Shown here: one piece after another, positions 31,771-39,860 of the stretch
Layout: the number at the start of each line of letters is the position of its first letter
Numbering within the stretch: position 1 is the first letter of the stretch
From: CAYJEQ01 sp964370185
Lineage (GTDB): Bacteria > Bacillota > Clostridia > Oscillospirales > Ruminococcaceae
Assembly: GCA_964370185.1 (NCBI GenBank)
Contig: CAYJIJ010000013.1
Span: forward strand, 1 to 42,913
Direction: 5' to 3'
Length of the DNA stretch: 42,913 bases
Translations under genes and position numbers: made by a program
Notes under the pieces: model-generated
What the model saw: the letters and a program-made list of their open reading frames with translations, nothing else
Databases searched by the model: none
What the model was told of the DNA's origin: nothing

Positions 31771-33201
31771 TTATTTAACTAGTGTAGTCTTCTCATCTTC
31801 ATGCAGTACTTTACCGAAGTTGTTACCGATGATGAACGCGATGAATGATGCAGGTAGACCAAATACTAACGCATCAACAGGTGATGCACCGAAGAGTGAT
31901 TCGCTGTATAGTGGGAATGTAGTGAAGTAGAACCACACTGCAAAACCTGCTATGATGGAAGCGAAACCAGCAACATTTGTCTTTTTGCCTTTGTACATAA
32001 CCGCTGCAAGTAGTGGCACGAATAGTGCACACATTGAAAGGCTTGATAGGAAGATAGTAATATCGTATACAAGTGGGAAAACAAATGCAGATGGAAGAGC
32101 GATACAAGCAAATACTACACAGGAAACTCTGGTAATATTGATGCTCTGCTTATCTGTAAGTGGTTTCTTAAGTAGCGGTTGTACGATATCCTTAGCTATA
32201 ATTTCACCACCAACTAAGAACTGTGTATCAATTGTGGAGATAATCGCACCGAATACACCGAAGATGAATAATCCTCTTGCTACTGGTGGTAGGTTTTCAA
32301 GGATAAGTGAAATGTATTCGTATTCAGGCTGTGTAACAGCTGGGTTTCTTGCTCTTACAAGCAGACCAGCCATCATATTTACAACGTCGAATGATAGGAA
32401 GATTGAGAAGCCGATTAGAAGTGCGCGTCCACCAGTTCTTGGTGTGTTAGCAGCAGCAAATCTTTGGTAGAAAGTTGGGTCTTTGTACATGTTTACACAA
32501 AGTAGTACAAGTACAACGGCTCGTCCAGGTGGTGTACCACCGAATGTTGAAAGCATCAAAGGAGCCTCAACTTCAAGTACAGCAACGATTTCAGCCCATC
32601 CGCCAAAAGTAGATGCAGCAACTGGAAGAGCAGCACAGATACTAACAATCATAACCGCAAAGAAAATCATGTCGGTAACCGCAACGCCCATTAGACCACC
32701 CATTGTTGCAATGAAAACGGATACTACAAGAACGCCGATAGCAACTATGTATTTATTAATTCCCCAAGCAGCTTCACCTACATAACCTGTAGCAGCAACT
32801 TCACCGATACCCATAAGAGCAGATAGAAGTACAATTGTGCCGAATAGAGCTGCAATTTTACCATAGTAGCGCTCGAGTAGTTGCGGTACTGTACCATTTA
32901 CTCTTAGTGAAACCTTAGGGCCTACCCATAGAGCAAGTGGGAAACGAACTAAGTGAGCACCGATACTCCAGATGAAGTATGCGGAGATACCCATGTAAGC
33001 AACATAACCTGTTGTACCGATAACGCCGCCGCCGCCGTACCATGAAGCAGTCATTGTACCAACAGCGAGTGACCAAGGGATTGTTCTATTTGCCGAATAA
33101 AAGCTTTCCATGCTATCAGCAGTGGAAGCAAAATATTTACCTATCCACAAAATGCCAAGGGCACAAAGTAGCAAGGTGATATTATCAACCATTGTTAACA
33201 T
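31771..33201 (-). CDS. Sodium:solute symporter (SSS family), copy 2
   Basis: A 476-aa transporter closely similar to copy 1. The start at 33201 (MLTMVDN) has AGGAGG upstream; the open frame continues to 33309 but without a ribosome site. Differences from copy 1 cluster in the N-terminal helix (SANRTIPWS versus SANRSLPWS), in the loop near 200-225 and in the C-terminal third, while a 297-bp block is identical (30152-30448 of copy 1 and 32732-33028 of copy 2). The differences could give a different substrate affinity. Confidence 0.92.
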   Translation of the reverse strand: MLTMVDNITLLLCALGILWIGKYFASTADSMESFYSANRTIPWSLAVGTMTASWYGGGGVIGTTGYVAYMGISAYFIWSIGAHLVRFPLALWVGPKVSLRVNGTVPQLLERYYGKIAALFGTIVLLSALMGIGEVAATGYVGEAAWGINKYIVAIGVLVVSVFIATMGGLMGVAVTDMIFFAVMIVSICAALPVAASTFGGWAEIVAVLEVEAPLMLSTFGGTPPGRAVVLVLLCVNMYKDPTFYQRFAAANTPRTGGRALLIGFSIFLSFDVVNMMAGLLVRARNPAVTQPEYEYISLILENLPPVARGLFIFGVFGAIISTIDTQFLVGGEIIAKDIVQPLLKKPLTDKQSINITRVSCVVFACIALPSAFVFPLVYDITIFLSSLSMCALFVPLLAAVMYKGKKTNVAGFASIIAGFAVWFYFTTFPLYSESLFGASPVDALVFGLPASFIAFIIGNNFGKVLHEDEKTTLVK

Positions 33202-33298
33202 ATAAATTTTTCCTCCTAAAATATCTACATTAATAATTATATTAAATAGGAATTCTTTTTTTAAATTTTTGCTCATATTACAACACAAGAAAAATTTC

Positions 33299-33412
33299 GT
33301 ACAGTGCAAATCACAGTTGAAAATTTAATTTTAAGCCCCCATGCCTGACCTGCATAAGTTTATGATGGCTATAAAATAAATCTTCGGCTATACACAAGAT
33401 ATTCCTAATTTA
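33299..33412 (-). promoter_or_regulatory. Conserved leader/promoter block of symporter copy 2
   Basis: The counterpart of 30715-30830 with the same CCCCCATGCCTGACCT (33336-33351), the two GGCTATA repeats and CACAAGATATTCCT. The rest of 33202-33929 is A/T rich, without a gene. It also shares a CGTTCACA-AAACTACA-like segment with the copy 1 upstream region (near 33520 and 30860), so similarity extends several hundred bases. Confidence 0.5.
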
Positions 33413-33831
33413 AACACACAAGAGTATATTACAAATTTAATATACAAAAAACGAAAAAATCATTACAACAAAATCAAATATATTACTATTTTCCAACGCT
33501 ATTAATGATAGCATATCTCGTTCACAAAAACTACACATTTATGTATTTTGTATGGATATATGGGAAATATATACAATTTCGCAAATTCTGCAAACCGTTT
33601 TTTTTACAATAAAAAAAGTGCAAGATTTCTTATTTTGAATTAATTTTATAGCAAAATGTAATATTAAATTTAAAATTAATTCATCAAAGATTATTATCTT
33701 TGCACAATTCAAGAGAACATATGTAAAAGTTTGCCGTGTTTTTTTCCGTATGTATAATATAACATATTTTGTTCATAAAATCAATACTTTTTTGCCTAAA
33801 AATGTATTTTTGTAGGAACTATTAAAAAACA

Positions 33832-33883
33832 AAACTAAAATGCACAAACTTAACAAATAAGTTCGTGCACTTTAGTTTGTGTA
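33832..33883 (-). terminator. Terminator of the 181-aa protein gene
   Basis: A long imperfect stem (AAACTAAAATGCAC with GTGCACTTTAGTTT, extended by AACTTA/TAAGTT around ACAAA) is followed on the minus strand by TTTTGTTTTTT. Confidence 0.75.
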
Positions 33884-33929
33884 TGATTTTTTTAGAAATA
33901 ATCTGAGTGAAAAAAGAGCTTAAAATCAG

Positions 33930-34475
33930 CTAATTAGTTCTCTTAACCACATTCCCATCGGCAGGAATTGTAAGATATCTAACCTTATTACCCTCTTTAT
34001 ATTCGCCATAAAAAGCAACATAATATGGACGATATATTGAGGTGATTGTATCCACTTCTGTGTGAACTATTCGGCTCTTTTGCCTTCTAACCATTTTCCT
34101 TGCCAAAAACTTAGAATCTGAAATAATTTTTTCTATTGGCATCTCAGAATTTTGTATTAGTGAAGGGTCGTCCACTTCTACTTCGACAGTTTTTAGTGGG
34201 TATGGCAAAAATGCTGGTGTGCCCCTTGTGCCCTCAGCTATTATTCTGATCTTCTGAGTATTTGGTGGGGCGTCTTTATTCTTCCTAAACATTTTTTGAA
34301 AGAAGTTATCCTGATAAGTCATATTAAAAATAATCTCTTTGCTTTCAAAATACATGAGCTTAAGGGTAATCTCCTCATTTTTAAGGGTGAGCTTCCCAAA
34401 GACATTTCCACGCTTTTCAGCATTTTTCATTGCCTCTTCCCTATTCATTGTTCTGGGCAACGTTTGTATTTTCAT
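33930..34475 (-). CDS. Hypothetical 181-aa protein between the lyase and symporter genes
   Basis: The start at 34475 (MKIQTLPRTMNREE) has GGAGG 8 nt upstream. The protein is hydrophilic and basic, with no signal or membrane segment. A region near 60-75 has many charged residues (FRKNKDAPP), and the end is beta rich with aromatic residues (YRPYYVAFYGEYKEGNKVRY). I do not recognise the family. It is a single-gene transcript by its own terminator. Its position between the lyase and the transporters suggests a role in the same locus, but this is only by proximity. Confidence 0.6.
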   Translation of the reverse strand: MKIQTLPRTMNREEAMKNAEKRGNVFGKLTLKNEEITLKLMYFESKEIIFNMTYQDNFFQKMFRKNKDAPPNTQKIRIIAEGTRGTPAFLPYPLKTVEVEVDDPSLIQNSEMPIEKIISDSKFLARKMVRRQKSRIVHTEVDTITSIYRPYYVAFYGEYKEGNKVRYLTIPADGNVVKRTN

Positions 34476-35184
34476 ATCTACATCCTCCAAATGACCTATC
34501 AAAGATTATTTTATGAATTGCTTTAATAATGTCCTTCGTGTCCTAATAATATTTTCATTTAAATTCATCTTAAAATATCTATCCAAATTATACCGATTTC
34601 CGAATGTCGGGCTAATTTGTATTTCTGCATCATATGGTAGCGAAATAATAAATATATCCTTACTTTTTTACTTTCCCAAGCATAAGAAGAATATCCTAAA
34701 AATTCATTTTGATACATTCGATATATTTAGATAATTTAAAAGCACACAAGAATGATATCGCCAAATTGCAATATCTACAAAATTTAAATAAGCAAATCCC
34801 ATGCCAAAGCATATTTGTATTTAAAATCAGCTAAAATCTATTTTTGACCCATTTCCTATGTAAATAAATATTGCGCATTGCAAAATTTATTAACATATAC
34901 CAAGCGCTGCTTTACAACTATCAAATATGTTTCTAAATATTTTATTTACATCAAACTCAAAGCAAAACTATATTTTATATTTTAGCATATTAAATACTTA
35001 ATCAATATAAAGTTATTGTAAACAGTTTTAAAATTATTTTATCCATGTTATGTTCATATAATATTGCTTTAAAATTCCCCGCTTAAAGCATGGGGTGCTT
35101 ATATAATCTTCGTGTATTTTCCCCTTATTTCTACAAGGCAGAATATACATGGGGTTTTGTTGTCAGTGCCTACATATACATTTA
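34476..35184. other. Long A/T-rich spacer without a gene
   Basis: Very A/T-rich DNA with only chance reading frames. The only structures are small hairpins near the lyase end: CCCC/GGGG at 35077-35095 with inner GCT/AGC, and A/T-rich sequence after it, which may together terminate the lyase transcript. I found no sigma-54 site here. Confidence 0.5.
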
Positions 35185-36708
35185 TTAGAATTGTAATTTG
35201 CCTATTACTTTCTCAACTGTATCTATGTACTCACGGTTTATTACCTGTGCAGCTACTGATTCAAGCATAGCATTGAGAGGTGCGTCGTTTTCGAGTGTTG
35301 GCACTACTGTGCGAAGTAGGTCATATGCCGCCTGTGTTGCGGGTGCCGCGCTAATGTCGTCATGGCAATCAAGCGCTTGGCCTGCACAGATTATTTCTGT
35401 TGCTACTATGTATTTTGCAAGTTGCATACTTTCATATGCTTTTTTAGCAGCGTTGTAACCCATGTTGATATAGTCTTCTTGGTTTGCACAAGTTGTCATG
35501 CTATCCACTATTGCAGGATGCGAAAGCACTCTAAGCTCACCTAAGAATCCACAGCAGGAGTACTGAATCATCATCAGTCCATTGTTGTACTCAGCGTTTT
35601 TATTGAGGAATGCCGGTAGCTCGCTCACAAGTCTGTTTAGCATTCTATCAACCCTTGCAGTAACCATTTTGCATAAATCAGTGATTGCAATAGTTACAAA
35701 GTCGGACTGCATGCCCATGTAGCTACCGTCGGCATTACAAGCCATGAGTGCAAGAGGTTTGCCGTCCACATTGAATACGAGTGGATTGTCAACCGAGGAG
35801 TTTAGCTCAATTTTGAGTGTTTCAAGTGCATCGGAAACAGCTTTTTTAACCGCACCGTGGAGCTGTGGCATACAACGCAGTGAAAGCGCATCCTGCACCC
35901 TATATCCTTTGTATTTCTCTATTATCGGGCTATTTTCAAGTATATTTCTGATATTTGTAGCTGTGCTAATCTGATTTGGATGTGGTCTTACTTCCATTAC
36001 CCTTGAATCCATAGCCATAAGTGTGCCTTTTAGCACTTCGAGTGTGAATGCACCTGAAATGTCGGCTGTGAGTGCAAGTGTAATCGCATCATAAAGCGCC
36101 ATTGCAGAGAATGCTGTAACAGAAGTAGTACCTGAAACCATAATTAGCCCCTCTTTAGATGAGAGAATTTCAGGTTTTAACCCTGCTCTTTTTAGAGCTT
36201 CGCCACCATCAATTAGTTCGCCTTTATACCACGCTTTACCTTCACCGATTACAACCATACCAATATGACCTTCAAGTGTGAGGTAACCTACTGAACCGTG
36301 GATTGGCACATAAGGTGTAATCTTGTGATTAAGCAGTTCTTTTATAAGTTCGAGTGTTTCAAGGCGTATGCCTGTGTATCCGCTTCCAAAATGGAGCAGC
36401 ATAACAAACATCATAGCTCTTGCAAGCTCTTCATTAATAGGCTCACCCACTGAGCAGGTATGAGCATAAATATTATTTCTTTGGATGATAATTCTATCTT
36501 CTACTGGAATAAAATTTCTCCAGTTATCACCTAAGCCTGTTGTAACTCCATAAACAGCTTCACCCGCTTCGCTTATTTGGTCAACAAGTTTTCTGCAAGC
36601 AAGTACCCTATCTTTGTATTCCTGTGAAAATTCAACCTCAGCATGATGCCTCGCAACTGCAACAACATCATCAAGAGTGGTTTTCCCACCTAAAATAACT
36701 TTCCCCAT
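35185..36708 (-). CDS. HutH-family lyase lacking the MIO triad (candidate ergothionase)
   Basis: A 507-aa member of the histidine/phenylalanine ammonia-lyase fold. The start at 36708 (MGKVILGG) has GAGGAG 10 nt upstream. Conserved features include VYGVTTGLG (Tyr53), His83 in YAHTCSVG, SLRCMPQ, SVDNPL and NQEDYINMG. The region that forms the MIO electrophile in HAL (GSVGASGDLAPLAH) reads IHGSVGYLTLEGH: the aligned triad is Ser139-Val140-Gly141 instead of Ala-Ser-Gly, so the MIO serine is absent. The HAL Asn of LNGT is Ser192 (VSGTT), and the Tyr of DPYSLRC is Leu. Known MIO-free members include ergothionase, which releases trimethylamine from ergothioneine. A sigma-54 promoter lies upstream. 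Confidence 0.85.
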   Translation of the reverse strand: MGKVILGGKTTLDDVVAVARHHAEVEFSQEYKDRVLACRKLVDQISEAGEAVYGVTTGLGDNWRNFIPVEDRIIIQRNNIYAHTCSVGEPINEELARAMMFVMLLHFGSGYTGIRLETLELIKELLNHKITPYVPIHGSVGYLTLEGHIGMVVIGEGKAWYKGELIDGGEALKRAGLKPEILSSKEGLIMVSGTTSVTAFSAMALYDAITLALTADISGAFTLEVLKGTLMAMDSRVMEVRPHPNQISTATNIRNILENSPIIEKYKGYRVQDALSLRCMPQLHGAVKKAVSDALETLKIELNSSVDNPLVFNVDGKPLALMACNADGSYMGMQSDFVTIAITDLCKMVTARVDRMLNRLVSELPAFLNKNAEYNNGLMMIQYSCCGFLGELRVLSHPAIVDSMTTCANQEDYINMGYNAAKKAYESMQLAKYIVATEIICAGQALDCHDDISAAPATQAAYDLLRTVVPTLENDAPLNAMLESVAAQVINREYIDTVEKVIGKLQF

Positions 36709-36764
36709 TATTAAAACTCTCCTCATTATCTAAATTTTATTTGTAAGTCAGCTAAAACTTACTT

Positions 36765-36782
36765 AAGCAAAAATAGTGCCAA
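36765..36782 (-). promoter_or_regulatory. Sigma-54 (-24/-12) promoter of the lyase gene
   Basis: On the minus strand TTGGCACTATTTTTGCTT holds the invariant GG and GC with exactly 10 bases between them. Transcription should begin near 36754, leaving about 45 bases before the lyase start. The divergent gene encodes a sigma-54 activator. Confidence 0.85.
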
Positions 36783-36825
36783 AAAGCAAATTCAATTATT
36801 GTAGGGATTTATTATTGTTTTTATC

Positions 36826-36843
36826 GTTAAAATGTGTTAAAAT
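36826..36843. promoter_or_regulatory. Direct repeat in the divergent spacer, possible activator site
   Basis: GTTAAAAT occurs at 36826-36833 and 36836-36843, one helical turn apart and about 45-60 bases upstream of the -24 box. This is where an enhancer-binding activator could sit. Confidence 0.3.
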
Positions 36844-36886
36844 ATTTTGCGTATGGTAATCTTTTTTTGCATGAGGTGTATTATTG

Positions 36887-38539
36887 ATGAAAGTTTTTGA
36901 TTTTGTAATAAATATAAATAAGAAAAATAAAATACTGGGATTTTCTTGGAATAACAAAGAGCTTGAACTACACTTTTCCAATGATTGGTGTCAGTTTATA
37001 GGGAAAGCAGTATCTTCCATCATAGATATTGACACTACCATCCACGCTGGTAATGTATGTATTGGCAACAAAGAATTTAAGTATGGCATGATTTTTGCTG
37101 ATAGTGTTATAAGTATTGTTTTTCGAGAGTCAATGCAAATGGAGCGTATTTTTTCTCAGATACTTGAACATGTGGATACAGGTGTCCATTTGTATGATGA
37201 AAACGGTTATCTGCTCTATTGCAATAGCAAGGCTCTTGAAATCTCTGCTATTCCGCAAGGAACACAAGTTTTTGGAAAGCATTTAAACGATATTTATCAG
37301 ATTGATGATGGTTACAGCACTGCTCTTACATGTCTGAAAGATAAAACACCCATCATAGACCGTGTTGATTCTTTCCATTCCCTCACCCATGGAAATATTA
37401 TTTCGGTAAATACCGCCCACCCCATCTTTTTTGAGGATGAGCTTAAAGGCACACTTGTTTTTGATATGGACTTAGAGCTTGTTAAAAAGAAGTATGCAAA
37501 GCTTGAGGAAACAAAAAAAGCCATGCAGGAATATCTTCATGAAGTGCCTAAGGGTAAGGAGCAGGGGTTTAATTTTTCACACATCATAGGCAACAGCACC
37601 CTTATGGATTCCGCTGTTTCTTTGGCGAAACGTTTTGCAGATGTTGACTGCAATATACTCATTATAGGCGAAACCGGTACGGGTAAGGAAATGTTTGCTC
37701 AGAGTATCCACAGGGCGAGCTTGCGAAACACCGCGCCATTTGTTGCGCTTAACTGTGCGGCAGTTCCTGAAACATTAATTGAAAGTATGCTCTTTGGCAC
37801 AATGAAGGGCGCATTTACTGGGAGCGATAATCGCACAGGACTTTTTGAAGAGGCAAATAACGGCACACTCTTTTTAGATGAAATTAATTCCATGAGCCCC
37901 ATGATGCAGTCCAAAATACTTCGTGTGGTTCAGGAAGGTGTGTTTAGAAGGATAGGTGGCTCAAAGGATTTAAACACCGATATACGAATTATTTCCTCAA
38001 CAAATGAAGATCCAATGGAGCTTATGAATGATAGCCGCATGAGGAAAGATTTATTTTACAGACTTTCCTCAGTTCAAATACACATTCCTCCCTTGAGGGA
38101 GAGGCTCGAAGATTTACCATTACTTGTTGAAAGTTATCTTTCTTCAAAGATGAGGCGATTTGCCAAAACTGTAGACTATATTTCTCCCGAGGTAATGGAG
38201 ATTTTTAGCAACTACAATTGGCCTGGAAATGTAAGAGAGCTATTCCATGTGCTCGACTATGCCACTAATATCCATGAGTCAGGCGCAATAGATTCCACTT
38301 GCCTTCCCGCATATCTTATTGCGGATAAAAATGCTGTGCCCGCTAAATCATCTCATTCGTCATTTATGGACTACCCCATTGACTCCACTATGGAAGAAAT
38401 GGTTGCAGAATTTGAAACAGCCCAGATTAAAAAAGTGCTTGAACACCATGGGTACAATATTTCAAGATCTGCAAAATCACTTGGTTTATGCAGGCAAAGC
38501 CTGTCATATAAAATAAAAAAGTACGGTATTATCTTTTGA
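36887..38539 (+). CDS. Sigma-54-dependent transcriptional activator with PAS sensor
   Basis: A 550-aa activator starting at ATG 36887 (GAGGTG 8 nt upstream). The N-terminal part (about 1-80) is unassigned. A PAS-like sensor covers about 85-200 (HVDTGVHLYDENGYLLYCN). The AAA+ domain (about 228-460) has Walker A GETGTGKE (261-268), the sigma-54 contact loop GAFTG (308-312), GTLFLDEI and the arginine finger region. A Fis-type helix-turn-helix ends the protein. The domains resemble ligand-responsive activators of amino-acid or aromatic catabolism. It is divergent from the lyase gene with its sigma-54 promoter and lies 36 bp before the Fe-S gene. Confidence 0.95.
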   Translation: MKVFDFVININKKNKILGFSWNNKELELHFSNDWCQFIGKAVSSIIDIDTTIHAGNVCIGNKEFKYGMIFADSVISIVFRESMQMERIFSQILEHVDTGVHLYDENGYLLYCNSKALEISAIPQGTQVFGKHLNDIYQIDDGYSTALTCLKDKTPIIDRVDSFHSLTHGNIISVNTAHPIFFEDELKGTLVFDMDLELVKKKYAKLEETKKAMQEYLHEVPKGKEQGFNFSHIIGNSTLMDSAVSLAKRFADVDCNILIIGETGTGKEMFAQSIHRASLRNTAPFVALNCAAVPETLIESMLFGTMKGAFTGSDNRTGLFEEANNGTLFLDEINSMSPMMQSKILRVVQEGVFRRIGGSKDLNTDIRIISSTNEDPMELMNDSRMRKDLFYRLSSVQIHIPPLRERLEDLPLLVESYLSSKMRRFAKTVDYISPEVMEIFSNYNWPGNVRELFHVLDYATNIHESGAIDSTCLPAYLIADKNAVPAKSSHSSFMDYPIDSTMEEMVAEFETAQIKKVLEHHGYNISRSAKSLGLCRQSLSYKIKKYGIIF

Positions 38540-38575
38540 TGAAACTGTATAATAAAATTAAAAGGAGAGTATCAT

Positions 38576-39628
38576 ATGTTAACAGAAAAACAATTAGCTG
38601 AATTCTATTCCTTATTTAAGGTTCCAGACCAATTCCATCAAGAAGCACTTGCAATGGTTCGTGAGGACGAAGTTTTACTTGTAACTATAATGGGTGATAA
38701 AACATGGACTGCTAAAGAGCTTGAGCCTATCATTTTTGAAAATTTCTTCTCATTTGAACCAAATGTTTATATTCATGAAAAATATAAGAGAGTAATCCTT
38801 GACAAGGTAGAGCTTGAGGGTGGCGAAATTGGCTACAAAATCACAAATATGTACAGAAGATACCCACACTACGCTCAGTTTGAGCCATACTACTACCGCA
38901 AGCTTTCCAGAGAAGTAAAAGACGCTCTAAACGCTTGGGACTTAGAAATTTATGATGTATACAAAGGCCCTGTAATCGAAGCAAGAAAAGCTGGCGACTA
39001 CTCTCATCCAATCGAGCAGAGCGACTACCTAACACTTGAAGAAGCACTTTTAGGTATCGAAAGACATGACGCCCTTATCAATGTAGTACCATGTAACTGC
39101 AGTGCTATGGAAGATAAGCTTGAAGCGAAATACATAAACAGATGTATGCACTTCCTAAAACCAAGAATTAATGGCGATTACGATAGAGGCCTTGGCACAG
39201 TTCTTACAAAAGAAGAAGCTATTGAACTTGTTAAAAAGTTTAACAAATGGGGCTTTATGCAATGTGGAGAATTTGATGGCTACTGCAACTGCTATGCAGA
39301 TGACTGCTACCCACAGAAACTTGCTTGGAAGCATGACTCCCGTTTCCATTACCCACGCCCTCATTACAATATTTCCCATGATGAAGCAGCATGTATCAAC
39401 TGTGGTAAATGTGCGAAACTATGTAATTTTAAGGCTTTCACTAAAGGTGAAGACGGCAAAGTTAGATACGACGCTGATAAATGCTGGCAGTGCACAATGT
39501 GTGTTTCCAACTGTCCTAAAAAATGCATTATTGCTACAAAAAAAGATAATGATGTTTTTGAAATCCCTAACTATCATAAGAATGATGACTTCATGGATAA
39601 CTATCTAAAAGTAGGCAGTGAAATCTAA
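38576..39628 (+). CDS. Multi-cluster 4Fe-4S protein, paralog 1
   Basis: A 350-aa soluble Fe-S protein with AAAGGAGAG before ATG. The N-terminal half (about 1-160) is a helical, aromatic-rich domain. Then come VPCNCS, a single Cys near 195, GLGTVLTKEEA and a CNCYADDCYP site. A C-terminal two-cluster ferredoxin domain has CINCGKCAKLCNF and CWQCTMCVSNCP. A CxC...CNC arrangement before a 2[4Fe-4S] domain is known in uncharacterised Fe-S proteins of anaerobes. It lies 36 bp after the activator gene, so it may be co-transcribed with it. The redox partner is unknown. Confidence 0.8.
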   Translation: MLTEKQLAEFYSLFKVPDQFHQEALAMVREDEVLLVTIMGDKTWTAKELEPIIFENFFSFEPNVYIHEKYKRVILDKVELEGGEIGYKITNMYRRYPHYAQFEPYYYRKLSREVKDALNAWDLEIYDVYKGPVIEARKAGDYSHPIEQSDYLTLEEALLGIERHDALINVVPCNCSAMEDKLEAKYINRCMHFLKPRINGDYDRGLGTVLTKEEAIELVKKFNKWGFMQCGEFDGYCNCYADDCYPQKLAWKHDSRFHYPRPHYNISHDEAACINCGKCAKLCNFKAFTKGEDGKVRYDADKCWQCTMCVSNCPKKCIIATKKDNDVFEIPNYHKNDDFMDNYLKVGSEI

Positions 39629-39641
39629 TAATTAAAACTTT

Positions 39642-39670
39642 AAGGCTACATTTTATTATGTAGCCTTTTC
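39642..39670 (+). terminator. Terminator after Fe-S paralog 1
   Basis: A perfect 10-bp stem (39642-39651 with 39658-39667) has a 6-nt loop and T-rich sequence after it. Confidence 0.75.
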
Positions 39671-39860
39671 ACTATTCTTTAGTTTCTATTTTGTGTAAAT
39701 TAATGAAATATTTTGCAAATTAAAATAGGCGTAAAACTAAATGCAGAAATATTTTTACCAATTTATTATTCTATTAGTTCTAATTTACTTATAAAATACA
39801 ATATTAAATCCACTAATTTTTATACCGCCTGTTTAAATAAAATTTAAAGGAGATGTTAAT

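Noticed and set aside
30715..33412. CRISPR or tandem repeat array
   Set aside because: The repeated segments are just two, part of one large gene duplication, without regularly spaced units.
34513..34734. 73-aa plus-strand frame in the A/T-rich spacer
   Set aside because: No ribosome site, composition follows the A/T bias, and no recognisable features.
35077..35100. IS200/IS605-like end (CCCC-GCTT...GGGG hairpin)
   Set aside because: The hairpin is short and imperfect and there is no tnpA, tnpB or second end nearby; it more likely belongs to the lyase terminator region.
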